Part shown: in pieces, positions 27,076 to 36,482 of the stretch
How the letters are laid out: the number at the start of each line of letters is the position of its first letter
Numbering within the stretch: position 1 is the first letter of the stretch
From: Helicobacter sp.
GTDB lineage: Bacteria; Campylobacterota; Campylobacteria; Campylobacterales; Helicobacteraceae
Direction of reading: 5' to 3'
Assembly (NCBI GenBank): GCA_022511145.1
Contig: JAFLSC010000005.1
Location: 1-64,000, forward strand
Length of the DNA stretch: 64,000 bases
Program-made: the position numbers and the translations under genes
Notes under the pieces: model-generated
What the model was told of the DNA's origin: nothing
The model's database searches: none
What the model saw: only the letters and a program-made list of their open reading frames with translations

Positions 27076-28878
27076 ATGGTTAATTATGGGATTAAATATT
27101 GGGCAAATGATGATTTTATAATTGAAGAAGGAAAAGTGAAAGTCAATCATCAAAGCAAACCTGCCCTCATTGATATTGTCAAAAAAGTTCGTGAAGAAGT
27201 TGATAAGTTGTTTTCAAGCTTTGAAGATTCTATCAAAGAATACCATTACAAAGGAAAATTTAAAGCTGTTTTTCCACTCAAAGTTAATCATTATCCTAAT
27301 TTTGTTCTGCCCTTAATGGAGATAGCTAAAAATCGTTGCTATGGTTTAGAAGCTGGGAGTAAATCAGAATTGATTGTGGCAATGGCTTACACCAATGAAA
27401 ATGCTCCCATAACCGTTAATGGCTTCAAAGATAAAGAGATGATTTCATTAGGATTTATTGCAGCTAAAATGAAACGCAATATTACCCTTACAATTGAGGG
27501 ACTCAATGAGCTTGAAACGATTATTGAAGTGGCACAAAGTATGGGAAAACCCTACCCTAATATTGGGCTTAGGATTCGATTGCACAGCACAGGAGTAGGG
27601 ATTTGGGCAAAAAGTGGCGGGATTCATTCAAAATTTGGCTTAACGGCAACCGAGCAACTCCAAGCCGTTTCTATGCTTAAAAAAAATAAACTCCTTGATA
27701 AATTCACAATGATTCATTTTCACATTGGTAGCCAAATCAGCGATATTTCTCCCCTCAAAAAAGCCTTGAGAGAGGCAGGGAATATTTATGCTGAACTTCG
27801 CAAAATGGGAGCAAAAAATCTTAGTAGCGTTAATATCGGTGGCGGTTTAGCCGTGGAATACACACAATTTGAAAATTACCAAAATCGTAATTACACTTTA
27901 GCGGAATTTAGTGAAGATGTAGTTTTTATGCTTAAAGAAATTGCTAAAAACAAAAAAGAATTAGAGCCTGATATTTTTATTGAATCTGGACGCTATATTT
28001 CCGCTAACCACGCTGTTTTGATTGCACCTGTTTTAGAGCTTTTCTCCCAAGAGTATGATGAGACTTCATTGCATCTTAAAGAAAAGAATCCCCCTTTAGT
28101 TGAAGAATTAGTAGATTTGTATCACACCATTAACGAGCAAAAAGCGATTGAATACCTGCACGATAGCCTAGACCATATGGAATCACTTTTAACTTTGTTT
28201 GATTTGGGCTATATTGATTTGCAAGATAGAAGCAATACAGAAGTTTTAGTGTATTTGATTATCAAAAAAGTGATTCAAGTGCTAAGGCACAAAAATCATC
28301 ACGAAATTATCACAATCCAAGAGCAAGTTCAAGAACGTTATTTGCTAAATTGCAGCTTTTTTCAAAGTCTGCCTGATTATTGGGGTTTAAAACAAAATTT
28401 TCCTGTAATGCCTATTGATAAATTGCACAAAAGGGCGACTAGAAGTGCGAGTTTATGGGATATTACTTGCGATAGTGATGGGGAGATTGCCTTTGATAAA
28501 AACACTCCTTTGTTTTTGCACGATATTGATGTCAAAAATGAAGAATATTTTTTAGGATTTTTCCTTGTGGGAGCTTATCAAGAGGTGCTAGGAATGCGGC
28601 ACAATCTTTTTACACACCCCACAGAACTTAGCATAGTCTTTGATAAAAAAGGGGATTGGGTGATAGAAAATCTCCTAGAAGCCCAAAGTGTGCTTGATGT
28701 GCTTGATGATTTAGACTATGACACCAAAGAAATTGAAAGGCGTCTCAAGCAGCTTTTAGAGGATTCTCGTGAGATTTCAGAGGAATCCAAAAAAGAAGTT
28801 TTAGGGCAGCTTTATGTGATGTTAAGCGAGAATGGTTATTTGCGAACCGTCTTTAAAAGCGAAGGAGAAAAGGCGTGA
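27076..28878 (+). CDS. speA: Biosynthetic arginine decarboxylase
   Basis: 600-residue PLP enzyme converting arginine to agmatine, the first step of putrescine and spermidine synthesis. The PLP lysine is in AVFPLKVNHYP near residue 75. Other family segments are GLEAGSKSEL, GVGIWAKSGGIHSKFGL, FHIGSQISDI and the active-site Cys region near residue 475 (WDITCDSDGE). The frame opens at 27016, but the ATG at 27076 with a GAGG site gives the standard N-terminus. It overlaps cysE by four bases (GTGA). Together with nspC it points to the carboxyspermidine route. Confidence 0.96.
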   Translation: MVNYGIKYWANDDFIIEEGKVKVNHQSKPALIDIVKKVREEVDKLFSSFEDSIKEYHYKGKFKAVFPLKVNHYPNFVLPLMEIAKNRCYGLEAGSKSELIVAMAYTNENAPITVNGFKDKEMISLGFIAAKMKRNITLTIEGLNELETIIEVAQSMGKPYPNIGLRIRLHSTGVGIWAKSGGIHSKFGLTATEQLQAVSMLKKNKLLDKFTMIHFHIGSQISDISPLKKALREAGNIYAELRKMGAKNLSSVNIGGGLAVEYTQFENYQNRNYTLAEFSEDVVFMLKEIAKNKKELEPDIFIESGRYISANHAVLIAPVLELFSQEYDETSLHLKEKNPPLVEELVDLYHTINEQKAIEYLHDSLDHMESLLTLFDLGYIDLQDRSNTEVLVYLIIKKVIQVLRHKNHHEIITIQEQVQERYLLNCSFFQSLPDYWGLKQNFPVMPIDKLHKRATRSASLWDITCDSDGEIAFDKNTPLFLHDIDVKNEEYFLGFFLVGAYQEVLGMRHNLFTHPTELSIVFDKKGDWVIENLLEAQSVLDVLDDLDYDTKEIERRLKQLLEDSREISEESKKEVLGQLYVMLSENGYLRTVFKSEGEKA

Positions 28879-29579
28879 ATTATGCCACAAACTTATGGGA
28901 TACCCTCAAAGAGGATTTTCAAGTTATTTTAGATAAAGACCCTGCTATTAATTCAAAGTTTGAATTAATCTTTAATTATCCCGGCTTAATTGCTCTTATT
29001 AATTATCGTTTTGCCCATCGACTTTACCTCAAAGGCTTTAAGGTTTTAGCAAGAATTTGGATGGGGATTATCCAATGGATTACTAATGTCGATATTCACC
29101 CTGCTTGTAAAATAGGGCATCGCGTTTTTATTGACCACGGGATTGGGGTTGTTATAGGTGAAACCGCTGAAGTGGGTAATGAGGTTACCATCTATCAAGG
29201 GGTAAGCTTGGGTGGAGTGAGCTTAGAGAGAGTAAAAAGACACCCCACGATTGAAGATAATGTTGTGATTGGAGCGGGTGCAAAGGTGCTAGGGAATATT
29301 GTTGTGGGAACAAATTCTAAAATCGGAGCAAATTCCGTAGTCATTCACCCTGTGCCGCCTAATTCAACAGCGGTTGGAATCCCTGCACAAACGATTATTA
29401 AAGGCAAAAGTAATGACCTCAATAAAATCCCTGATATTAATAGGCAACTTTTTACTTGTTTTTTGAAACGTTTAGAACTCTTAGAACAAGAAATTTTAAG
29501 CGACCCACAAAAGATAAAAAAAATCGAGGATTTAAACAAAATCTATGCGGAATTTTTAAAAATAATGCAATCTACTTAG
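28875..29579 (+). CDS. cysE: Serine O-acetyltransferase
   Basis: 234-residue left-handed beta-helix acyltransferase making O-acetylserine for cysteine synthesis. Hexapeptide repeats run through residues about 70-170 (HPACKIGHRVFIDHG, VVIGETAEVGNEV, then NVVIGAGAKVLG). The GTG start overlaps the speA stop as GTGA. The catalytic His lies in FIDHGIG. A C-terminal tail of about 50 residues beyond the helix is longer than in the shortest members. The speA-cysE pairing is also what I recall in Campylobacter jejuni. Confidence 0.95.
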   Translation: MNYATNLWDTLKEDFQVILDKDPAINSKFELIFNYPGLIALINYRFAHRLYLKGFKVLARIWMGIIQWITNVDIHPACKIGHRVFIDHGIGVVIGETAEVGNEVTIYQGVSLGGVSLERVKRHPTIEDNVVIGAGAKVLGNIVVGTNSKIGANSVVIHPVPPNSTAVGIPAQTIIKGKSNDLNKIPDINRQLFTCFLKRLELLEQEILSDPQKIKKIEDLNKIYAEFLKIMQST

Positions 29580-29620
29580 TTGTAAGTATTGTTTTATTTT
29601 TTACTTATGTTTAATTTCGC

Positions 29621-29626
29621 TATAAT
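29621..29626 (+). promoter_or_regulatory. -10 element of the first hemerythrin gene
   Basis: TATAAT at 29621-29626, 45 bases before the ATG at 29672. The second hemerythrin gene has its own TATAAT, so the two may be controlled independently. Confidence 0.5.
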
Positions 29627-29671
29627 TTCACTCTAAACAAATCACACAATATTTTAATATTAGAAGTAAAA

Positions 29672-30280
29672 ATGATTAAATGGGACGACTCTTATAGTAT
29701 TCACAATGCACATATCGATAAGCAACACCAAAAGCTATTTAACCTAGCAGAAAAAGCTTATTCACTCGCTCATAAACACACCTCTCCAGAAGAGCTAAGA
29801 GTGGTTTTAATGGAATTTTTTGATTATGTTAAAGAACATTTTAGAGATGAAGAGATTTATATGCAAGCCATTGAATACCCAGATTTAGAACATCACAAAA
29901 AAATTCATCGGGAACTTACTCAAAGCCTTATTTATCTCATCAAAGAACTAAAAACTATCAATGATGTTAAAGAAGGGTTGAGTGTTATCGCACAAAAATG
30001 GCTACTAGAACATATCGTAAAAGAAGATATAAAGATTGAACAATACCGCCGTAGTTTGATTATGGGTAATAATTCTGATACAAATGACAATTCTAACAAA
30101 CTCTATGAGGAAGTCTCTAAAACTTCAGGTCAAGAATATCATTATGTTTGTGCTTGTCCAAACCTAGTTCATGATGTCCCCTATGATATTCACATTAAGA
30201 TTCAACAAGGGCATAAATTCCGTTGCAAAAAGTGCAAACTTGAAATCATTTATGCGGGAAATCAAAAAAACCATTACTAA
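29672..30280 (+). CDS. Bacteriohemerythrin with C-terminal Cys/His tail (copy 1)
   Basis: 202 residues. Residues 1-125 form a four-helix hemerythrin with all expected iron ligands: His19, His56, Glu60, His75, His79, His114 and Asp119. Such proteins bind O2 or NO at a diiron site; in Campylobacter jejuni, relatives protect iron-sulfur enzymes from oxidation. A polar linker (about 132-155) leads to a tail with Cys160, Cys162, His167, His174, Cys185 and Cys188. That spacing (C-x-C-x4-H-x6-H, then C-x2-C) is kept in the next gene and looks metal-binding. The tail's role is unknown to me. The gene is monocistronic or first of a tandem pair. Confidence 0.88.
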   Translation: MIKWDDSYSIHNAHIDKQHQKLFNLAEKAYSLAHKHTSPEELRVVLMEFFDYVKEHFRDEEIYMQAIEYPDLEHHKKIHRELTQSLIYLIKELKTINDVKEGLSVIAQKWLLEHIVKEDIKIEQYRRSLIMGNNSDTNDNSNKLYEEVSKTSGQEYHYVCACPNLVHDVPYDIHIKIQQGHKFRCKKCKLEIIYAGNQKNHY

Positions 30281-30318
30281 TAATTTTTTATTTAGCAAAG
30301 TTTTAAGGGGCTTTATTG

Positions 30319-30324
30319 TATAAT
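30319..30324 (+). promoter_or_regulatory. -10 element of the second hemerythrin gene
   Basis: TATAAT at 30319-30324, 29 bases ahead of the GTG start at 30353, inside the 72-base gap between the tandem genes. Confidence 0.5.
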
Positions 30325-30352
30325 CGCTCTACTTTAAAAGCAAGGATTTGTA

Positions 30353-30937
30353 GTGTTACCGATATGGGACGAAAGTATCAGTGTGCATGATGATGCCATT
30401 GACGCTCAACACAAAAAACTTTTTGAGATTGCAAAACGGGCTTATGCTTTTAGCCATAAAAGTGCAGATAAAAAAGAAATTATTATCATTTTAAAAGAAT
30501 TGCTTGATTACACACAACAACATTTTAGAGATGAGGAAGCTTATATGGAATCTTTCAATTTTCCTCAACTTGAAAACCATAAAGAAAAACATCGGGCTAT
30601 CGTGCAAGAAATGATAACTATTGCCAAAACAATAAAAAATCTCGAAGATTTTAAAAAACAAATCATAGTTATTACAAAAAGATGGCTACTTGAACATATT
30701 CTTCAAGATGATATGGAATACGCAAAATTTAAACAAAATACCTGCCCAATTCATTACGATACTCCCCCAGACCAAAAAAAATCCTCACAAACACAAAGTA
30801 GTGAGAAAGTGAAATACCGATGTGATTGTAAAGGTAAAGTGCATCTTGTAAGCAAAGAAACACATCAAAAAATTCAATCCAAACAAACTTCTTTTTCTTG
30901 CAAAACTTGCAAAAAAACCATTCAACCTATGGGATAA
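30353..30937 (+). CDS. Bacteriohemerythrin with C-terminal Cys/His tail (copy 2)
   Basis: 194 residues, paralogue of the preceding gene. Iron ligands His20, His57, Glu61, His76, His80, His115 and Asp120 are intact. The tail keeps Cys157, Cys159, His164, His171, Cys183 and Cys186 with almost the same spacing as copy 1, although surrounding residues and the linker have diverged. This retention argues for a functional metal site rather than drift. Translation starts at GTG 30353 with AAGGA six bases ahead. tkt follows 21 bases downstream. The pair probably arose by tandem duplication well before the present strain. Confidence 0.88.
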   Translation: MLPIWDESISVHDDAIDAQHKKLFEIAKRAYAFSHKSADKKEIIIILKELLDYTQQHFRDEEAYMESFNFPQLENHKEKHRAIVQEMITIAKTIKNLEDFKKQIIVITKRWLLEHILQDDMEYAKFKQNTCPIHYDTPPDQKKSSQTQSSEKVKYRCDCKGKVHLVSKETHQKIQSKQTSFSCKTCKKTIQPMG

Positions 30938-30958
30938 TTCAAAAAATAAAGGCAAAAA

Positions 30959-32893
30959 ATGTTAGACAAAAATGAAATCCAAAATTATCAAGAAATGGCG
31001 AATCAATTAAGATTCCTTTGTGCGGATATGGTGCAAAAAGCCAATAGCGGACACCCCGGAGCACCGATGGGATTAGCTGATATTGCGGTAGTTTTAAGCT
31101 ATCATCTTAAAATCAATCCCAAAATCCCTCAATGGATTAACCGCGATAGAATCGTCTTTAGCGGAGGACACGCAAGTGCTTTAGTGTATAGTCTCCTCCA
31201 TTTGTGGGGCTATGAAGTCAGTCTAGAGGATTTAAAACAATTCCGACAATTTGGTTCAAAAACTCCCGGACACCCAGAATACAAACATACACAAGGGATT
31301 GAAATCACAACAGGACCTTTAGGGCAAGGATTTGCTAATGCAGTAGGTTTTGCAATGGCAGCAAAATTAGCACAATACCAACTTGATAATAAAATCATCT
31401 CACACAAAATCTATTGCCTTTGTGGTGATGGGGATTTGCAAGAAGGAATCTCTTATGAAGCCGCTTCTTTAGCGGGGCTTCACCAACTTAACAATCTCAT
31501 TGTGATTTATGATTCTAACAATATTACCATTGAGGGGGATTGTCAAATCGCCTTTAAAGAAAACATTAAGGCGAGATTTGAATCGCAAGGGTGGCTTGTT
31601 TTAGAGATTGATGGGCATAATTTTATACAAATCGATGAAGCCCTAACTCAAGCCAAAAATGCCTCAAAACCTGTTTTGATTCTTGCTAAAACAACTATTG
31701 CCAAAGGCTCTTTAAATCTCTGTGGCTCTCACAAATCACACGGAGCCCCTTTAGGCGAAGAGGAAATCGCCCAATCTAAAGCCGCTTTAGGTTTAAATCC
31801 CCAAGAGAAATTCTATCTTTCCCCAAGTGTCAAATTAAGATTCCAAAACACTGCGGAATTAGGAGAACTTGCCTTTAAACAATGGGAGAAAGATTTAGCA
31901 CAATCCCCCAAAAAGGCATTATTAGAAAAAATGCAAAATCCCGATTTTAATACAATTACTTATCCCACCTTTGAAGTGGGTAAAACCCTTGCAACCCGCT
32001 CAAGCAATGGGCAAATCCTTAATGCCCTCGCCCAAAGCCTCGAGGGATTTATCGGGGGGAGTGCAGATTTAGCTCCCTCTAATAATACCGAACTTAAAGG
32101 AATGGGAGATTTTCCAAAGGGTAAAAATTTCCATTTTGGGATTAGGGAACACGCAATGGGGGCGATTTGTAATGCGTTGGCAAATTATGGTTTATTTATC
32201 CCTTTTTGTGCGACTTTCTTTGTCTTTAGTGATTATCTCTCCCCTAGTGTCCGCGTAGCTTCTTTGATGAAAAGCAAAGTTTTCTACATTTGGACACACG
32301 ATAGTATCGGAGTTGGTGAGGACGGAGCGACTCATCAGCCTATCGAGCAAATCAGTCATTTTAGAGCAATGCCTAACTTAAATGTATTCCGCCCAGCCTG
32401 TGCAAATGAAAATATCGCCTGTTTTCAAGTCGCCCTAGAATTACAATCCCCTAGTGCGTTTGTGCTAAGCCGCCAAAATCTCCCTATCCTATCTAAGCCC
32501 TCCAAAGAAGAAATGAAAAAAGGAGCGTATCTCAAACAAGCCGCTTCAAAAACTCCCAAAATTACCTTATTAGCAAGTGGTAGCGAGGTTTCTCTCGCCC
32601 TAAATAGTGCAAATGCCCTAGAGCAAGAGGGGATTCCTACGCAAGTAGTAAGTGTTCCTTGCTTTGATTTATTTCTTTTGCAGCCTAAAAGCTACCAAGA
32701 AACTTTGCTTCAAGGAGAAGTGATTGCCATTGAGGCAAGTCGCGGCTTAGAGTGGTATCAATTCGCAAAAAAAGTCATTGCTTTATCAAGCTTTGGGGCA
32801 AGTGGTAAAGGTGAAATTTTGTTTGAGCATTTTGGATTTAGTGTGCCTAATATCATTAAAATTGCTAAAGAAACTCTGCAATGCTCTTGCTAA
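30959..32893 (+). CDS. tkt: Transketolase
   Basis: 644-residue thiamine-diphosphate enzyme of the non-oxidative pentose phosphate pathway, exchanging two-carbon units between sugar phosphates. Seen in order: SGHPGAPMGLADI near residue 27, GPLGQGFANAVG near 115, the ThDP motif GDGDLQEGISYEAASLAG near 155, the pyrimidine-domain FGIREHAMGAI near 395 and the C-terminal domain. Length is normal. With rpiB elsewhere in the window it supplies ribose phosphate. Confidence 0.97.
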   Translation: MLDKNEIQNYQEMANQLRFLCADMVQKANSGHPGAPMGLADIAVVLSYHLKINPKIPQWINRDRIVFSGGHASALVYSLLHLWGYEVSLEDLKQFRQFGSKTPGHPEYKHTQGIEITTGPLGQGFANAVGFAMAAKLAQYQLDNKIISHKIYCLCGDGDLQEGISYEAASLAGLHQLNNLIVIYDSNNITIEGDCQIAFKENIKARFESQGWLVLEIDGHNFIQIDEALTQAKNASKPVLILAKTTIAKGSLNLCGSHKSHGAPLGEEEIAQSKAALGLNPQEKFYLSPSVKLRFQNTAELGELAFKQWEKDLAQSPKKALLEKMQNPDFNTITYPTFEVGKTLATRSSNGQILNALAQSLEGFIGGSADLAPSNNTELKGMGDFPKGKNFHFGIREHAMGAICNALANYGLFIPFCATFFVFSDYLSPSVRVASLMKSKVFYIWTHDSIGVGEDGATHQPIEQISHFRAMPNLNVFRPACANENIACFQVALELQSPSAFVLSRQNLPILSKPSKEEMKKGAYLKQAASKTPKITLLASGSEVSLALNSANALEQEGIPTQVVSVPCFDLFLLQPKSYQETLLQGEVIAIEASRGLEWYQFAKKVIALSSFGASGKGEILFEHFGFSVPNIIKIAKETLQCSC

Positions 32894-32917
32894 GCAAATA
32901 GGAGCAAAGAAGCAAGA

Positions 32918-35185
32918 ATGCAAGAGACTTTATCACTTTTTGCTAATGTGCGGGCTATTAAACAATTTTACGAAAATTCTGTGCAAGAAGAGGGATTTTT
33001 ACCGCAAGCCCAAACACTTGGTGCTTTTATAGAATCCTTAATTTATGTGCAAGATAAAACCAAAATTCCTAGTTTTTTGCGTCCTTTGTTTTTACACCAA
33101 GCCATTAAGGAAAATAAACACTCTAGATTAGGAGATTTTGGGGAAAATTTCGCTGATTTTTTGGAAAATTCCTCTTTCTTTTTTCATTTTTATGATGAAT
33201 TAGGAGCGGGTTGTGTGCCTTTAGAATCCTTAGAAAATCTCGATATTTATGCCTTTTATGATGACCATTTGCAAGTTTTAAAAAAATTTTTTGCAAGTTA
33301 TTTACAAAAACTTTCCGATAATGGCTTTTATGACCACCCCTTTTTTGAAAATTTTTTCCTTGCCTTAGAACTTCTCAATCATCTTAAAAAAATTAATGTC
33401 TATCTTGAGGGCTTTTTAAGTCGCTTTGAGGAACAAACTTTTCAAAAAATCTCACAAGTTTGTGAGGTGAATTTTTACCTTAGCATTGATGAATTTAATC
33501 AAGACTATTACCAAAATCTATGGGATTTAAAGCTTGATTTGGGTTTTTATTCTATCACTTTAAAATCCCAAAAATACACGATTGAAACTTATAGCAAACC
33601 GCTCAAATCTTACCCTAAAATCCAAAAATCCCTCTACCCTGATAAAATTACAGAAGTAGGCGGAATCTTTGCACAAATTGATACTTGGCTCGCACAAGGG
33701 ATTACACCTGAACAAATTTGTGTGGTTTTGAGTGATGAAAATTTTATGAGCTATTTAGAGCTTTTTGATGAAGCAAGAAATTTTAATTACGCTATGGGAA
33801 GGGCTTTAAGTGATTCTCAAAGCTTTAAAATCTTGGAGGAAAAAATCCTAGATTTCAAAGATTTACAAACTTTGCAATCGTATTTAAAAACTTCAGAGGA
33901 TTTTGAGATTTTAGGAGAGAGGGACGCACACGCAAAAATCTTAGAAACACTGCAATATTTTATTTTTCTTGATACCCAAAAATTCTCCTCTTACTCTCAA
34001 ATGGCTTTGCTCTTTTTAGAAATGCTTAGGGGAGAGAGGCTTGATGATATAGGTGGCGGAAGAATCAATGTGATAGGGATTTTAGAAACAAGAGGATTGG
34101 ATTTAGAATTTGTGATTTTACCGGAATTTAATGAGGATAATATCCCTAAACCAAACGACAAAGATATTTTCTTAAGCACCAAAATCCGCCAAAGGGTTGG
34201 CTTACCCACAAGAGCTAATAGAGCAAATCTCCAGAAACATTATTATAATCAACTCATAAATAAGGCAAAAGAAGTTTTTATCACCGCAGAAAGTAACGAT
34301 GAAACCGCACCTTCAAGATTTTTATTAGAGGAAAAGCTCTTTAGAGATGCCACACAAAAACACGATGAAAAACTCGCACAATCCTATTTCATTCAAGGGG
34401 AAAAATGTGAATATCAAGAAACAAAGATTCAAGATTCCTTGCCAAAATCTTTTTCCCCCACAAGCCTTGAGTGCTTTCTTACTTGCAAAAGAAAATATTA
34501 TTATCAATACATTAAACGCTTTTGTGATTCCTCAAAAGAAACTTTCAATCTAGGGAGTCTAATCCACCAAGCCCTTTATGAAACCTATCGTCATTTCAGC
34601 ACTTTGCAAGATTCTAAAAATCTACCATCAATTTTTGAGGAAAACTTTACAGTAATTTTAAAAAATCAAAATTTAACACAAAGACAGGCTTTTGAAACTC
34701 AAATCGCAAAAAAATATTTAGAACGCTTTTTTGCAAATGAAATTCAAAGGATTCAAGCGGGCTGGATTCCTAGTTATTTTGAATATGACATTAGCTTTTC
34801 TTTGGAGGATATTACCTTTAGCGGTCGTATTGATAGAGTGGATAAAAGGGGTGAGGAGTTTTTGATTTTGGATTATAAATACAAAAAAAATCTTAAACTT
34901 GACACCAAAAAAACCTACCCAAACGCTAAAAATTTTCAACTTGCCCTTTATGCCCTAGCCTTTAGAGAGCAAACTCCGCTAACTCAAGCTTCACAAATTA
35001 GAGCAGGATATTATGATTTGTATGGCGGCAAGATTGAGGAGGAAGGAGAGATTTTAGCAGATAAACAAAATCTTTTAAACCAAATAATAAAAGAGTTAAA
35101 AAATCCTATGATTGATTTTGAAAAATGCGAAAGCAAAGAACCTTGTCGGTATTGCTCTTATGTTTATTTGTGTCATCGGTATTAA
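32918..35185 (+). CDS. addB: AddB-type recombination nuclease subunit
   Basis: 755 residues, the partner of AddA in double-strand break repair. The C-terminal PD-(D/E)XK nuclease shows GRIDRVDKRGEEFLILDYKY near residue 630. The iron-staple cysteines are the Cys in LTCKRKYYYQY near 525 and the terminal CRYCSYVYLC (C-x2-C-x5-C). ETRGLDLEFVILPEFNE near 390 is a helicase-like remnant typical of AddB. I see no Walker A P-loop near the N-terminus. The protein is much shorter than Bacillus AddB, as in other Campylobacterota. addA is not adjacent. It starts 24 bases after tkt. Confidence 0.88.
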   Translation: MQETLSLFANVRAIKQFYENSVQEEGFLPQAQTLGAFIESLIYVQDKTKIPSFLRPLFLHQAIKENKHSRLGDFGENFADFLENSSFFFHFYDELGAGCVPLESLENLDIYAFYDDHLQVLKKFFASYLQKLSDNGFYDHPFFENFFLALELLNHLKKINVYLEGFLSRFEEQTFQKISQVCEVNFYLSIDEFNQDYYQNLWDLKLDLGFYSITLKSQKYTIETYSKPLKSYPKIQKSLYPDKITEVGGIFAQIDTWLAQGITPEQICVVLSDENFMSYLELFDEARNFNYAMGRALSDSQSFKILEEKILDFKDLQTLQSYLKTSEDFEILGERDAHAKILETLQYFIFLDTQKFSSYSQMALLFLEMLRGERLDDIGGGRINVIGILETRGLDLEFVILPEFNEDNIPKPNDKDIFLSTKIRQRVGLPTRANRANLQKHYYNQLINKAKEVFITAESNDETAPSRFLLEEKLFRDATQKHDEKLAQSYFIQGEKCEYQETKIQDSLPKSFSPTSLECFLTCKRKYYYQYIKRFCDSSKETFNLGSLIHQALYETYRHFSTLQDSKNLPSIFEENFTVILKNQNLTQRQAFETQIAKKYLERFFANEIQRIQAGWIPSYFEYDISFSLEDITFSGRIDRVDKRGEEFLILDYKYKKNLKLDTKKTYPNAKNFQLALYALAFREQTPLTQASQIRAGYYDLYGGKIEEEGEILADKQNLLNQIIKELKNPMIDFEKCESKEPCRYCSYVYLCHRY

Positions 35186-35238
35186 ATACTCATTATGCCT
35201 AACCCAAACTACCAAAACACACAAAGGCACTTCAATTT

Positions 35239-35275
35239 GGGCTTGGATTTTAGAATTTAAAGTAAATCCTAGCCC
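35239..35275. terminator. Stem-loop between convergent addB and MFS gene
   Basis: GGGCTTGGATTT (35239-35250) pairs with AAATCCTAGCCC (35264-35275) with one mismatch and a 13-base loop. It lies between two convergent stops and abuts the MFS stop, so it could serve both. Confidence 0.6.
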
Positions 35276-36430
35276 TTAAGAATGCTTTTTTATTGGCAAA
35301 AGCACCAAAGCACTCAATATATGTAAAATCACGCAAATATTAAATAAAGTAGCATAGTCTGTCCAATGTAAGCTATAAGTAAAAGCAAAAGAAAATACCG
35401 CCTGAAACACCCCAAAAGCAAGGGTGAGAAAACTTGAGCTTTGACTAAAATACTCTTTTCCTACAATCTCTAAAGCCATAGCATTGGTTAAAACAACATT
35501 TCCTGTGGTTGTAAAACCCATCAAAAAAACCGAAACATTGAGGGCAGAGAGCAAAAAATCTTGAAGAAATACAAAGTAGAATCCTGCAATCAAACAAGAG
35601 AGGGCTTTTAAAAGTAAAACAATAATGTGAGCGTTTTTAAAGCCGATTTTATCGCCAAGTATCCCGCTGCCTAAGCTTCCAAATACCGCTCCTATACCAA
35701 AAAAAGCCCAAGAGGCTCCGGCTAAGATTATGTCAAAATTTAAATCTCTTACTAAAAAATCTGCCCAAAACAGCGTGTGCGGTAAATACGCAATCGCATT
35801 GAGCGAATAAGAAATCACAAGTAGCCACAAAAAATAAGAAATTTTAAATTTTTTATTTTCATTTTTGTTTTTTTGGGCGGGATTAAGAGTTTTGAGTGTA
35901 AAAAGACTCCAAATAAAAGCAAATAAAGCAATGAGCCCAAGTAAAACCCACGCATAATTGAGATGATATTTGCTCACAAGTGGTAAAACAAAGCCGCTAA
36001 ACACAGCACCTAAGCCAATCCCGCTAAAAACTAAACCACTCACACTTGCTCTCAAATTTGCTTTCACATAAGGCACGCATAAGGGTGCTACGAGAATCAT
36101 CAAGCTTGCACTTGCCCCACCGGCTAAAAATCTCCATATAAAAGCCCAAGCAAAAGGCATATCTGGCAGCGCACAAGCAAAAAAACTTAAAGCGATGATA
36201 AAAAAGCTCACTTTTGCTATGGATTCTAAGCTTAAATGCTCTTTTAAAAGATTGATAAAAATAGAACCAAAAATATAGCCCACTAAAATCGCAATGCCAA
36301 GCATTATGCTTTGGGTTTGACTTAATCCCCCTTCAAGAATCATCAGCGGAATAAGCACAATATAGCCAAATCTTGCCAAACCATTGGCGACAAAGCTTCC
36401 TAAAAAACAAGAAAAAATACGAGCTATCAT
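35276..36430 (-). CDS. YbfB/YjiJ-family MFS transporter
   Basis: 384 residues with about twelve hydrophobic helices, a major facilitator of the inner membrane. The N-terminus FVANGLARFGYIVLIPLMI and the second-helix region are typical of the YbfB/YjiJ family. Its conserved first-half glycines (FSGIGLGAVFSGFVLP) and the GSLGSGILGDKIGFK loop fit an MFS protein. The substrate is unknown. The start ATG at 36430 has only a 52-base gap from the NTF2-like gene upstream, so the two may be one transcript. Confidence 0.85.
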   Translation of the reverse strand: MIARIFSCFLGSFVANGLARFGYIVLIPLMILEGGLSQTQSIMLGIAILVGYIFGSIFINLLKEHLSLESIAKVSFFIIALSFFACALPDMPFAWAFIWRFLAGGASASLMILVAPLCVPYVKANLRASVSGLVFSGIGLGAVFSGFVLPLVSKYHLNYAWVLLGLIALFAFIWSLFTLKTLNPAQKNKNENKKFKISYFLWLLVISYSLNAIAYLPHTLFWADFLVRDLNFDIILAGASWAFFGIGAVFGSLGSGILGDKIGFKNAHIIVLLLKALSCLIAGFYFVFLQDFLLSALNVSVFLMGFTTTGNVVLTNAMALEIVGKEYFSQSSSFLTLAFGVFQAVFSFAFTYSLHWTDYATLFNICVILHILSALVLLPIKKHS

Positions 36431-36482
36431 TTTTATCTCAATTTATCAGCCTCGTTATCTAAATTTCATTACTCAATTTACA

